Source of the DNA: Nocardia cyriacigeorgica
GTDB taxonomy: Bacteria > Actinomycetota > Actinomycetes > Mycobacteriales > Mycobacteriaceae
NCBI RefSeq assembly: GCF_005863245.1
Contig: NZ_VBUT01000011.1
Location: 203,845-267,844, forward strand
Reading direction: 5' to 3'
Length of the DNA: 64,000 nt
Shown: positions 16,757-25,210 of the stretch, piece after piece
Position numbering within the stretch: the first letter of the stretch is position 1
Layout of the letters: each line of letters starts with the position of its first letter
Notes under the pieces: model-generated
The model's input: the letters and a program-made list of their open reading frames with translations, nothing else
Told to the model about the DNA's origin: nothing
The model's database searches: none
Position numbers and translations under genes: made by a program

Positions 16757-19197
16757 TCCCCCCGACCCGCCGCGCCGCCCTGCTCACCACGCTCCAGATG
16801 GAGCGCCGCGTCAAGCGCCTGGCCCGCGACTCCTATGCCCGCTGGCTTCCGATCGCGCGGGCCGCGGTCCTGCCCGGTCTCACCGCTGCCGCCGAGGAAC
16901 CACCGCCCCCGCAGCCGGAGCAGCTCGCGCTCACCCAGGCCGCGTGGGAGGAGATCCTCGCTGCGGTGTTCCTGCCTGGCATGGCGGCGATCCTGTGGGA
17001 GCAGCTCACCGCGGAGATGACCAACCTCGGCATCACCGCGACCGAGGTGATCCGCCTCGCCAGCGAAGCCGCCGCCCGCTCCGGTCTGCCCGGCACCACG
17101 CCCGGAGGCGACGAACCCGACACCGACGACCAACCGGGCGCCGGCGAATCTGACAGCGCGACCGCACAGCCACCGCGCGGCGATCAGGAACGTGCCGAGC
17201 CGCGCCGGGACGACGAGGACGGCCCGCTCACCCCCGAGCTGGTCGCCCGTATCCCGTCCGTGCAGGAGTGGGTGGAGGCCTACCTCGCCGCGGTGAACAA
17301 CCGCATGGTCCGCACCCCAGACACGGCGTTTCGGCTGATCGCCGACGACCTCAGCGAAGCGGTGGCCGAAGGCGAATCGATCCCGCAGCAGGGCGAACGC
17401 ATTGCCCGGATCCTCGACGCCGAGAACCTCGAAACCTTCGGCGGCCGGCGCCCCGCGCTCGTCGCGCGCACCGAAACCGCCGGCGCGCTAAACGCCGCGC
17501 GTCTGGAATCGGCGCGCGTGCAGGCCGAGATCACCGGCGAAGTGCTCCATAAGGTCTGGTTGGCGACGATCGACAACCGCACCCGCGCCACTCATTTCGC
17601 CGTCGACGGGCAACGCGTCCCGTCCCTCGATGGCGAGTTCGAGCTGCCGAACGGGGTCAAGATGCGCTGGCCCGGCGAACCCGGCGCGCCCGCGTCCGAG
17701 GTGTGTAACTGCCGGTGCGCGCTGATGATCCTGGCCGAGGACGAGGAGATCCCCGCCGAGGACGACCGGCAAACCGAGCGCGGCCCCGGTGACGCGAACG
17801 TCCGCAACCGGGCCGGATCCCGGCAGGACGAGATCGACCGGCGCCGCGAGGAAGACGGCATCGTCCGCGCCCGCGACGACCCGGACGGCGTCGGACAGAT
17901 CAGCGCCGCTGCACCCCCACCCGAGAGGATCCCCACCATGCAGACGTTCACCGCGGTGCTCGCCCACCTGGGCGTCGCCACCGACGACGGCCGCTACCTC
18001 GACCCGGACATGGACCTGCGGTTCCGGGACACCCCGCTACCGCTGCGCTGGCAGCGCCAGGCGGTCGAGCAACACGGCGAAGCCTTCACCGTCGCCGCCA
18101 TCGACACGATCGGCATCGAGGGCACCCAGATCGTCGCCAGCGGCCACCTGCTCGACACAGCAGAGGCCGCCGAAGCGGCCCTCCAGATCCGCGAGGGCGT
18201 GACCGCGCCGAGCATCGACCTCGCCGACGTCGAGTGGGAGATCCGCGACGAGAAGGGCCGCCCGATCGAAGACCTCGACGACATCGACGAGGACTCGAAA
18301 CTGCTGGCCGTCATGACATCCGGCATCGTCACCGCCGCCACCCTCGTCAGCATCCCGGCGTTCGGGAACACCTCGATCACCCTCGACGACGTCGACGCCG
18401 ACGTGCTCGCCGCCGCCGAGTACCAGCAGCGCGACCACGAGCTGCTCGTCGCTGCCGCGACCGCGCCGCGGTTCCGGCCGTCCGGGACGATGTTCGCCGA
18501 CCCCGGGTTCACCGAGCCGACACCGCTGCACATGACCGACGACGGCCGCATCGTCGGCCACCTCGCCACCTTCGGCACCTGCCACGTCGGGATCGCCGAC
18601 CGATGCGTCACCCCACCGCGATCGGTCACCGGGTACGCACACTTCCACACCAGCGCAATCACCCTCGACGACGGTGTGCGTCTGCCGGTCGGCCGCCTCA
18701 CCGTGGGCGCCGGCCACGCCGGGCACGGCCTGTCGCCGCGGGCGGCAGCCGAGCACTACGACACCCTCTGCACTACATGGGCATACGTTCGCGCTGGTGA
18801 GGATGCGTTCGGGCCCTGGGTGTCCGGTGTCCCTCACCCGGACGCCACCGAGGAACAGATCCGCGACGGCCTGTCCGCGCCGCTGTCCGGGGACTGGCGC
18901 AACATCGGCGGCAACCTCGAGCTCGTCGCTGCCCTGTCGGTGAACACACCGGGGTTCCCGGTGCTGCGGGGCCGCGAAGACGAGTACGGGCGCCCGCAGG
19001 TGCTGGTGGCGTCGCTCGCCCCGCGGTATCGCCGCCAGGACGCCGAGGACAAGCGGCTGCGCGCTGTGGCCCGGGAAGCGGTGCGGGAGTACAACCTCGA
19101 CGCCGCGCGCCGGACAGCCGCGCACGCCATCATCGCTCGCCGCCGCCGGGCCCAGGCGCGGGACCTGATCGCGGCACTCAACAACCGGAAAGGATGA
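16753..19197 (+). CDS. MuF-like minor head protein fused to capsid maturation protease
   Basis: The 814-residue protein has two parts. Residues about 160-335 match the Mu gpF-type fold (VARTETAGALNAAR, DNRTRATHF.VDGQ, CNCRC). After an acidic linker, residues about 395-800 match the protease of actinophages, with YAHFHTS, GAGHAGH, EHYDTL and SGDWRNIGG and NTPGFPV blocks. Such fusions place the protease inside the prohead. An internal ATG at 17938 near the junction follows GAGAGGATCC and might allow separate synthesis of the protease part. The C-terminus is basic and helical. Confidence 0.8.
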   Translation: MIPPTRRAALLTTLQMERRVKRLARDSYARWLPIARAAVLPGLTAAAEEPPPPQPEQLALTQAAWEEILAAVFLPGMAAILWEQLTAEMTNLGITATEVIRLASEAAARSGLPGTTPGGDEPDTDDQPGAGESDSATAQPPRGDQERAEPRRDDEDGPLTPELVARIPSVQEWVEAYLAAVNNRMVRTPDTAFRLIADDLSEAVAEGESIPQQGERIARILDAENLETFGGRRPALVARTETAGALNAARLESARVQAEITGEVLHKVWLATIDNRTRATHFAVDGQRVPSLDGEFELPNGVKMRWPGEPGAPASEVCNCRCALMILAEDEEIPAEDDRQTERGPGDANVRNRAGSRQDEIDRRREEDGIVRARDDPDGVGQISAAAPPPERIPTMQTFTAVLAHLGVATDDGRYLDPDMDLRFRDTPLPLRWQRQAVEQHGEAFTVAAIDTIGIEGTQIVASGHLLDTAEAAEAALQIREGVTAPSIDLADVEWEIRDEKGRPIEDLDDIDEDSKLLAVMTSGIVTAATLVSIPAFGNTSITLDDVDADVLAAAEYQQRDHELLVAAATAPRFRPSGTMFADPGFTEPTPLHMTDDGRIVGHLATFGTCHVGIADRCVTPPRSVTGYAHFHTSAITLDDGVRLPVGRLTVGAGHAGHGLSPRAAAEHYDTLCTTWAYVRAGEDAFGPWVSGVPHPDATEEQIRDGLSAPLSGDWRNIGGNLELVAALSVNTPGFPVLRGREDEYGRPQVLVASLAPRYRRQDAEDKRLRAVAREAVREYNLDAARRTAAHAIIARRRRAQARDLIAALNNRKG

Positions 19198-19203
19198 CAC
19201 GTC

Positions 19204-19380
19204 ATGGGATGCGGATGCTCCGGCAGCTCCACCAAGCCGATGATCACCAAATACGAGCTCACCAAACCCAACGGCGAGGTCACCACCTACACCAGCGACA
19301 CCGAAGCACGGATGCAGCGCTCACTCGCCGGCGGCGGCACCATCCGCCCAGTGCGCGAACCGCTACCGAAGCCCGCGTGA
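19204..19380 (+). CDS. Small MGCGC-type phage protein
   Basis: A 58-residue protein starting MGCGCSGSSTKP. Short genes with this N-terminus are common beside actinophage capsid genes; the function is unknown. It starts 6 bases after the protease stop, with AAAGGA upstream. Confidence 0.6.
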   Translation: MGCGCSGSSTKPMITKYELTKPNGEVTTYTSDTEARMQRSLAGGGTIRPVREPLPKPA

Positions 19381-19388
19381 ACCGGGCC

Positions 19389-19410
19389 GTGCACGCCCTG
19401 TGTTTACCGT
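19389..19410 (+). promoter_or_regulatory. Late promoter, copy 3 (major capsid transcript)
   Basis: GTGCAC at 19389-19394, 10 bases, TACCGT at 19405-19410. Here no start codon follows; transcription from about 19418 would give the major capsid gene a leader of about 120 bases. Confidence 0.65.
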
Positions 19411-19434
19411 GACCGCCACGTAGAAGGACACCTC

Positions 19435-19498
19435 GCTGGCTGCGGGCCGGAGGACCGACTACCGAGATTGGAGACCTTGCTGGCTGCGGGCCGAAGGA
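19435..19498 (+). repeat. Two direct repeats in the capsid-gene leader
   Basis: A 20-base unit, GCTGGCTGCGGGCCG(G/A)AGGA, occurs at 19435-19454 and 19479-19498 with a 44-base period. Similar flanking ACACCTC/AGACCTT extends the match. Both lie between promoter copy 3 and the capsid ATG and so are probably transcribed as leader RNA. Confidence 0.7.
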
Positions 19499-19538
19499 AC
19501 CCACCGACCTGACCGTTTCATGTTGAAGGGATCCAGCC

Positions 19539-21239
19539 ATGTTCAAGCTGCCCGACCCGCTGCCCACCGACCGCGCCGAACTCGCCGCGCTGCGCGCCCA
19601 AGCCTATGAGGCGATGGAGGCGATCGCGTCCTCGACCGAGGCCGACAACGCCGACATCACCGACGAGACCCTGGCCGAGCTCCGCGCGATCGACGAAGCG
19701 ATCACCACCATCGACGGAGCCATCGACGCGATCGACGGCGCCGACGCCCGCCGCGAGGAAGCAGCCCGCCTGCTCGCCGGTGTCCGCGAACGCCAGGCCC
19801 CGGCCGACGACGACGACACCGACCAGGACGCTGAGGGCGACACCCCCGCAGCCGACGAAGCCGAGCCGCCCGCCGACGGCGATGGTGACGCTGGCGGTGA
19901 AGTTGTCGCGGAGGCCGAACGCGCCACCCGCGACGCCACCGCCACGGTGACCGCCGCTGCTCCGCGGCGACGCACCAGCTTCGCCGGCGCCAACCGTGGC
20001 CGCACCCCCACGGTGCCAGCGGATCCGGCGCCGAAGCCGACCGCGGGCTGGCGGATGCGTCCGGACGCCCCCGGCTACGTCGCCGGTCTGCAGCCGCTGT
20101 CGGCGATCACCGCGGGCCTGGCCGAAGCCGCACGTGGATCCGGGTCCGCGATGGCTCGCCCCAACGGCACCACCGAGCCGTCCGGCCACACCCCGCAGTA
20201 CCTGGGCCAGTACGTGCGCGACGTGCCCGCGGTCGAGGACTACGAGACCCTCAACGAGGTACTCGACGCAGCGGTCGCCGCGTCGATCCACCCCGACGGG
20301 TCGCTCACCGCGGCGTGCTGCCCGCCCCCGCAGGTCACCTACGACTTCTGCCCTGTCGAACCTGCGCGGGATCTGTTCGTGCTGCCGGAGGTGACAGCCG
20401 AACGCTGCGCCATCTCCTGGCCGGCGGAGTTCGAGATCAACCTCGACTTCCAGGTGCTGTGCGCCGCTGAGCTCGACGCTGATCCGCCGACGGTGAAACG
20501 CTGCCACTCGGTGCCGTGCGTGGACGACTTCCCCGAGCTGCGGCTGTGCTACCTGCCGCTGTGCGTGGAATCCGACATCATCGGCGACCAGGCCTGGCCC
20601 GAACGCGTGGACACCTTCACGCAGAAGCTGACCGCGGCACAGGCGCGGCAGCGGTCGATGTGGATGCTGACCAAGATCATCACCGACCCGACCACCCGGC
20701 ACATGACGATCCCGGCCGGCACCCAGATCGCCGCCGCCTCCAGCGTTCTCAACTCGCTGAACATCGCGGCGATCGGTGTGCGCGCCTCCCGCAACCTGGC
20801 CCGCGACGCCGTCGTCGCCGGCGCGGCACCCACCTGGGTGTTCGAGCTGATCCGCAACGACCTCGCCAACCAGGAGGGCATCGCGACCAACGAGGTCAGC
20901 GACCAGCAGGTGATCGGCTGGCTCAACGCCCGCCGCATCCAGCTGCAGTTCGTCGGCGAATGGCAGAAGTGGAACCCGAACTGGTCCCAGTTCCCCGCCA
21001 CCGTCGACATCGCCCTGTGGGAGGCCGGCGCGTACTTCGCGCTGGTGAAGCCGGTCATCGATCTGGGCGTCATGTACCCGCGTGAGCTGCTGCAGATCAA
21101 CCGCTACACCCGCATGTTCACCGAGGACGGCCTCAACGTCGGCAAGCGCTGCGGCGACTCGGTCCTCGTGAGCATCCCGGTCTGCCCGAACGGCGCCATC
21201 GGCCAGCGCCTGGACGTGCTCTGCGCCAGCGGCTCCTAA
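19539..21239 (+). CDS. Major capsid protein with N-terminal scaffold-like region
   Basis: The 566-residue product begins with a helical, strongly acidic, low-complexity section of about 170 residues (scaffold or delta-like) followed by an HK97-type capsid body from about 180, with many paired cysteines (CCPPP, CHSVPC, LCYLPLC). Position after portal and protease, and the following terminator, support major capsid. The acidic N-terminus would be removed by the protease. Numerous cysteines are unusual for the fold and might act in metal binding or crosslinks. Confidence 0.8.
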   Translation: MFKLPDPLPTDRAELAALRAQAYEAMEAIASSTEADNADITDETLAELRAIDEAITTIDGAIDAIDGADARREEAARLLAGVRERQAPADDDDTDQDAEGDTPAADEAEPPADGDGDAGGEVVAEAERATRDATATVTAAAPRRRTSFAGANRGRTPTVPADPAPKPTAGWRMRPDAPGYVAGLQPLSAITAGLAEAARGSGSAMARPNGTTEPSGHTPQYLGQYVRDVPAVEDYETLNEVLDAAVAASIHPDGSLTAACCPPPQVTYDFCPVEPARDLFVLPEVTAERCAISWPAEFEINLDFQVLCAAELDADPPTVKRCHSVPCVDDFPELRLCYLPLCVESDIIGDQAWPERVDTFTQKLTAAQARQRSMWMLTKIITDPTTRHMTIPAGTQIAAASSVLNSLNIAAIGVRASRNLARDAVVAGAAPTWVFELIRNDLANQEGIATNEVSDQQVIGWLNARRIQLQFVGEWQKWNPNWSQFPATVDIALWEAGAYFALVKPVIDLGVMYPRELLQINRYTRMFTEDGLNVGKRCGDSVLVSIPVCPNGAIGQRLDVLCASGS

Positions 21240-21248
21240 CCCGCAGTC

Positions 21249-21284
21249 CCGCCGGGAGCAACCCACCGCGGTTGCTCCCGGCGG
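21249..21284 (+). terminator. Hairpin after the major capsid gene
   Basis: A perfect 15-bp stem (CCGCCGGGAGCAACC with GGTTGCTCCCGGCGG) and a 6-base loop starts nine bases past the capsid stop. No T-run follows, so partial termination or RNA stabilisation of the capsid message is possible. Confidence 0.7.
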
Positions 21285-21314
21285 TGCCGCACCCACCACC
21301 TCGAGGAGACCCGG

Positions 21315-22076
21315 ATGACCACGCCCACCATCCCCGCCGGTGTGCAGCACACCGGTACCCCGCAAGCACCACAGCCTTTCGGCCTCTACACCGCCGCCAC
21401 CGTCATCGACCTGGATCCGCCCGCCCGGATGTTGGGCGGCGTGCACTGGACACCGTCGAACTGCGGGCCCTCCGGCACCTGGGACGTCCGCCTGTGCGAC
21501 GACCCCCAGGATCCGCCCACCGAGTCCAAGACCGGCGCACGCCCCGACGACGCCGCATTCCCGACCGTCACGGTGTGGGCGACCGACGAGTGCGAGCTGT
21601 ACGCCACCGACACCAGCGCCAACGAGGCACGCGCCACGCAGCTGCTCACCCTGCACGAGCGGCTCTGGGTCGAGCAGGCTTTCGCGCTGGAGCTCGCGGC
21701 CCGCGCGACCGCGCTGCCCGCCGCGGGATCGCTGGCCGAAGCGGTCGGCGCGCTGGAGCAGCAGCTCGGGCTCGCAGGTTTCACCGGTGTGCTGCACGCC
21801 CGGCGAGGCCTCGCTGCACCGCTCCACGACCACATCGAGCGGTCCGGCGCGTTCCTCACCACGTCGCTCGGGAACCGGTGGTCGTTCGGCGGCGGCTACA
21901 ACGCGCTCGGCCAGACGCTGTACGCGACCGGCCCGGTCACGCTGTGGCGGTCACCAGCCACGACCCGTACCGCGGTGGAACACACCCTCAACGAGCGCCA
22001 GGCCGTCGCTGAGCGGCAGGTGGCGTTCGGGTGGGAGTGCCCGACCACTGTGTTCTCCGTGGCGGTGACGGGCTGA
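21315..22076 (+). CDS. Structural-region protein of unknown function
   Basis: The 253-residue protein is beta-rich at the start (DLDPPARMLGGVHWTP) with a helical middle. GAGGAG precedes the ATG. Its place between the capsid and neck-like genes suggests a head decoration or minor capsid protein, but no motif supports a specific role. Its stop overlaps the next start (TGATG). Confidence 0.6.
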   Translation: MTTPTIPAGVQHTGTPQAPQPFGLYTAATVIDLDPPARMLGGVHWTPSNCGPSGTWDVRLCDDPQDPPTESKTGARPDDAAFPTVTVWATDECELYATDTSANEARATQLLTLHERLWVEQAFALELAARATALPAAGSLAEAVGALEQQLGLAGFTGVLHARRGLAAPLHDHIERSGAFLTTSLGNRWSFGGGYNALGQTLYATGPVTLWRSPATTRTAVEHTLNERQAVAERQVAFGWECPTTVFSVAVTG

Positions 22077-22543
22077 TGCCGGCCGGGGTGTTTGTCGACG
22101 TCGACGACACGACCGCCGACGTCCATGTCCCGGATCCGGTGCTGCGCCGCAAGATCGCGCGGCAGCTGGTCGAGGCCGCACGCCCGGAACCGTGGCGCGT
22201 CGATGTACAGACCGTGCGTGGCGCGAAGGTGTTCCGGGCCCCGGTCGACGTCGTGCGCGCGGCCGGGCTCCTCGACGAGGCGCACCCGTTCGACGAGGGC
22301 GGCATCGCTGACCGCCTCTACATGCTCAAGCCCGACGAGGGCGTCCTGTCCGCCGAAGCCATCGCAGCGTCGTCCCCGCCGATCACCGAGATTCTCGCGC
22401 GCACGGAGCCGCCGCGCACCGGCGCGGGATCCGGCACCGAGGTGTGGCGGGACCATTTGCGCCGCTTCGGGATCGCCTTCGACCCAGACGACAAGCGCGC
22501 CGAGCTCATCGCGCGCTGGGACGCCGAACGAGGTGACACATGA
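22076..22543 (+). CDS. Phage protein, possible head-associated
   Basis: A 155-residue soluble protein with VFVDVDDTTADVHVPDPVLRR near the start and a C-terminal EVWRDHLRRFGI segment that resembles a small helix-extension-helix or SAP/FF-like end. It is translationally coupled to both neighbours. Function not recognised. Confidence 0.55.
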   Translation: MPAGVFVDVDDTTADVHVPDPVLRRKIARQLVEAARPEPWRVDVQTVRGAKVFRAPVDVVRAAGLLDEAHPFDEGGIADRLYMLKPDEGVLSAEAIAASSPPITEILARTEPPRTGAGSGTEVWRDHLRRFGIAFDPDDKRAELIARWDAERGDT

Positions 22544-22767
22544 CCACCAAGAAGTTCTGGATCCAGACCGCCGAGCGGGCGACGAAGACGTTCGCGCAGT
22601 CGATGCTGGCCCTGATCACGATCGGTGCCACCCTCACCGACATCGACTGGAGTACAGCGGCATCGATCTCCGGGACCGCCGCGCTGGTGTCGGTCCTGAC
22701 ATCGATCACCTCAGCCCAGTTCGGGGATCACACCGATCCCAGCCTCGCCCGCCACCGCGAGGAGTAA
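22540..22767 (+). CDS. Holin-like protein (r1t-type)
   Basis: The 75-residue product has a short basic start, a hydrophobic helix (about 17-35), a DIDW turn, a second helix (about 41-60) and a charged tail with HTDPSLARH. This topology, and the turn between the helices, match r1t-type phage holins. Unusually the endolysin is not adjacent but 7 kb away on the other strand. Confidence 0.7.
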   Translation: MTTKKFWIQTAERATKTFAQSMLALITIGATLTDIDWSTAASISGTAALVSVLTSITSAQFGDHTDPSLARHREE

Positions 22768-22773
22768 CCGACC

Positions 22774-23151
22774 ATGACCACGAGCATCAGAGAGGGCGAC
22801 ATGACCTGGGAACAGATCGCCACCGCCGCCCTCGGTGGCGGCGTGGTCACCGGGATCGTCGACAGGCTGTTTCTACGGCGCAGCACCCGCGCCGACGTCG
22901 TCGACAAACTCGAAACGATTGCCGGCCGGATCGCCGACCGCGCCATGGAACAGGCCGACCGGCGGGTCGCCGACGCCGAGCAGCGAGTGCAGAACGTCGA
23001 AACCAAGCTGCTCGAACATCAGCAGCGCGACCTCAAGCGCGAGATGCGGCGCCGTGAAGCCGCTGCGCGCCACGCCGACTGGGATCGCGACGTCGCACGC
23101 CGACTAGACGAACTCGGCCAACCGGTCGGTCCTCCCCCTGCCCTCGAGTAG
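22774..23151 (+). CDS. Membrane-anchored coiled-coil protein beside the holin
   Basis: The 125-residue protein has a weak N-terminal hydrophobic segment (about 13-30) followed by a long charged heptad-rich helix (about 38-110). Small proteins of this design next to holins may be holin regulators or second holins. A second in-frame ATG at 22801 begins directly before the hydrophobic segment. Role is inferred from position. Confidence 0.55.
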   Translation: MTTSIREGDMTWEQIATAALGGGVVTGIVDRLFLRRSTRADVVDKLETIAGRIADRAMEQADRRVADAEQRVQNVETKLLEHQQRDLKREMRRREAAARHADWDRDVARRLDELGQPVGPPPALE

Positions 23152-23177
23152 CCGGCCTTCGTGCCGGTGCTCGAGTA

Positions 23178-23249
23178 GCTGGCCGGTCGGTGATGTAGCA
23201 CGACCCCTGCTGGTGGCCGTTTCCCCCGCTACGCCACCGACCGGCCAGC
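23178..23249. other. Large perfect inverted repeat before the major tail gene
   Basis: GCTGGCCGGTCGGTG at 23178-23192 is perfectly complementary to 23235-23249. An inner pair, GTAGC (23195-23199) with GCTAC (23228-23232), extends the stem. The loop holds GGCCGTTTCCC (23215-23225), which is also perfectly complementary to 23295-23305 downstream of the promoter. It may be a terminator for the 21315-23151 unit or a regulatory RNA fold. Confidence 0.65.
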
Positions 23250-23263
23250 ATCCCCAATCCTGC

Positions 23264-23285
23264 GTGCACCCCGGGCGTCTAGCGT
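23264..23285 (+). promoter_or_regulatory. Late promoter, copy 4 (major tail transcript)
   Basis: GTGCAC at 23264-23269, 10 bases, TAGCGT at 23280-23285. The ATG is 60 bases further on, so this copy makes a leader of about 50 bases with AGGAAGG before the start. Confidence 0.65.
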
Positions 23286-23345
23286 CCGAGCCCAGGGAAA
23301 CGGCCTGCCAGCACTCGTGCGCGCGAGTAGCAGGAAGGCAACAAA

Positions 23346-24188
23346 ATGGCTGGTAAGGAAGTCAGCATCGTCCGCGGCAAATCGCTGCGGCTGACCAAGG
23401 CAAACCGGTGTGGTGTACCCATCGAAGGTGAAGGCCACTACGCCGTCACCAAGGGCTACGTGACCGCGACGGTCACCCCGGTCCTCAAGGACGCGGAAGA
23501 GCTCGAGCAGCAGAACGCCGACGGCGAGATCTGCGGCCAGGACCGAACCGCACCCGAGATCAAGTGGTTCGAAGTCCAGCTGGAGTTCTGCGGTGTGAAC
23601 ACCTGCATCTGGACGATGCTCGGCGGTTGGGCGCCGGTCGTCGACTACGCCGGTAACCCGGTCGGTTTCGAGACCTCCCGCAAGGTGGTCACCGATTCCG
23701 GTGTGGTGATGGAGTTGTGGTCGGGCACCAGCTCGTCGGACACCTGCGCAACCCCGACCAGCGACGATGTCTTCGGTCAGTCCGACGCCGTCACCGGCGA
23801 AGAGTTCGGTTACTTCCTCATGGGTGTGAAGGAGTGGCAGCTCACCGGCGGGCTGGAAATCGGCCGGCAGGTGTCGACGTTCACGATGTCCGGTATCACC
23901 ATGGACATCTCGGGTTGGGGTCGCGGCCCGTACAACGTGGTCCCGATCGACGCCAACCTCACCGCGGGTCGTCTCATCGCGCCGGTGGGTTCGCTGGTCG
24001 ACGGCATCTCCGATATCCACTTCGAGGTGACGCCGATCAAGCCGCCGGAGCCGACTGACGGCTGCTGCACCCTGGCTGTGCAGAGCATTTTCACCGACCC
24101 GAACTTCTACTACGACGGCCCCGACCAGGTCGCCGTCGACATCGCACCGGCCCAGCCCGCGTGCGATGCGGTGCTGCCGGGTAGCTGA
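23346..24188 (+). CDS. Major tail protein (tube subunit)
   Basis: The 280-residue beta-rich protein lies after the head genes and between its own promoter and terminator, as expected for a highly expressed tube subunit. It has an even distribution of V/T/G, a FGYFLMGVKEWQLTGGLEIG stretch and a C-terminal section with CC. No enzyme motifs are present. The assignment rests on composition, size and position. Confidence 0.65.
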   Translation: MAGKEVSIVRGKSLRLTKANRCGVPIEGEGHYAVTKGYVTATVTPVLKDAEELEQQNADGEICGQDRTAPEIKWFEVQLEFCGVNTCIWTMLGGWAPVVDYAGNPVGFETSRKVVTDSGVVMELWSGTSSSDTCATPTSDDVFGQSDAVTGEEFGYFLMGVKEWQLTGGLEIGRQVSTFTMSGITMDISGWGRGPYNVVPIDANLTAGRLIAPVGSLVDGISDIHFEVTPIKPPEPTDGCCTLAVQSIFTDPNFYYDGPDQVAVDIAPAQPACDAVLPGS

Positions 24189-24211
24189 TCAACCGGCTCC
24201 CGGGGCCGCGG

Positions 24212-24247
24212 AACCGCACCCAGCTCGGCGCATGGCTGGGTGCGGTT
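24212..24247 (+). terminator. Terminator after the major tail gene
   Basis: A 13-bp perfect stem, AACCGCACCCAGC with GCTGGGTGCGGTT, and a 10-base loop, followed by TTCG. The next late promoter copy begins five bases downstream, a compact terminator-promoter junction. Confidence 0.75.
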
Positions 24248-24251
24248 TCGC

Positions 24252-24273
24252 GTGCACCCCGGATTCATACCGT
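24252..24273 (+). promoter_or_regulatory. Late promoter, copy 5 (glycosylation cassette)
   Basis: GTGCAC at 24252-24257, 10 bases, TACCGT at 24268-24273, then 7 bases to the ATG at 24281 with no Shine-Dalgarno. Confidence 0.75.
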
Positions 24274-24280
24274 CCCGGTT

Positions 24281-25210
24281 ATGCGCCTGACGTTCCTCGG
24301 TAACTTCCGGGTCGACTACACCTCCGAGACCCACCACGCCCTCAGCCTCGAAGCCCTCGGCCACACCGTCGACCGGCTGCAGGAGTCGGAGGCCTCGGCC
24401 GCCGAGATCCTCGACACCGCACTGCAGTCCGATGTGTTCGTGTGGGTGCACACCCACGGCTGGTCGACCCCCGGCATCGACCGTGTTCTCTATGAGCTGA
24501 AACGCCGCGATATCCCCACCGTCACCTACCATCTCGACCTCTGGCGCGGGCTACAGCGGCAGCGGGACATGCGCCGCGACCCCTACTGGAAGATCGGGCA
24601 CTTCTTCACCGCGGACCGGCTGATGGCCGAGTGGCTCACCGACAACACCGCGGTCCGCGGCCACTACCTCCCGGCCGCGGTATTCGACCAGGAGTGCGTG
24701 CCAGCGGTGCCGGGTGACCGGTTCGATGTGGCGTTCGTCGGATCCCGCCAATACCACCCAGAGTGGCCGTACCGGCAGCAGCTCATCCGCTGGCTGCAGG
24801 ACACCTACGGGGACCGGTTCCGCCACTACGGCGGCGGCAGCCCGCGCGGCATCGTCCGCGGCACAGCGCTCAACCAGGTCTACGCCGACGCCCGCGTCGT
24901 CGTCGGCGACTCTCTGTGCCTCCAATTCCAGTACCCGGACTACTGGTCCGACCGCGTCTACGAAACCCTCGGCCGCGGAGGATTCCTCATCCACCCCCGC
25001 GTGCCCGGCATGGACCGCACATTCACCGACCGCAAACACCTCGTCTTCTACGACTTCGGCCGATTCGATCAGCTCGCCGAACAGGTCGACTACTACCTCG
25101 ACCGCGCCGACGAGCGAGAGCAGATCCGGCAGGCCGGCCACGACCTGGTGCGCACCCACCACACCTACCTCGACCGGTGGGCAACCATTCTGGAGGTGCT
25201 GGGCCGATGA
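24281..25210 (+). CDS. Glycosyltransferase (CgeB/GT-B-like)
   Basis: The 309-residue protein has a GT-B-like layout: an N-terminal fold beginning MRLTFLGNF, a middle segment FDVAFVGSRQYHPEWPYR, and a C-terminal donor-site-like block VYETLGRGGFLIHPRVPGM with a conserved E and G residues, as in CgeB-type transferases. It opens a four-gene cassette with ATGA overlaps. Such enzymes encoded among structural genes probably glycosylate the virion; DNA modification is a less likely alternative. Confidence 0.75.
   Translation: MRLTFLGNFRVDYTSETHHALSLEALGHTVDRLQESEASAAEILDTALQSDVFVWVHTHGWSTPGIDRVLYELKRRDIPTVTYHLDLWRGLQRQRDMRRDPYWKIGHFFTADRLMAEWLTDNTAVRGHYLPAAVFDQECVPAVPGDRFDVAFVGSRQYHPEWPYRQQLIRWLQDTYGDRFRHYGGGSPRGIVRGTALNQVYADARVVVGDSLCLQFQYPDYWSDRVYETLGRGGFLIHPRVPGMDRTFTDRKHLVFYDFGRFDQLAEQVDYYLDRADEREQIRQAGHDLVRTHHTYLDRWATILEVLGR

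Noticed and set aside
19518..21833. 771-residue minus-strand frame opposite the major capsid gene
   Set aside because: It is the antisense shadow of a GC-rich gene; the + frame has capsid features, ribosome site, promoter and terminator, while the minus frame has only low-complexity G/R/V composition.
22031..22075. Earlier start for the 22076 gene
   Set aside because: It lies wholly within the preceding gene and lacks a start signal; the TGATG overlap at 22074-22078 is the consistent choice.
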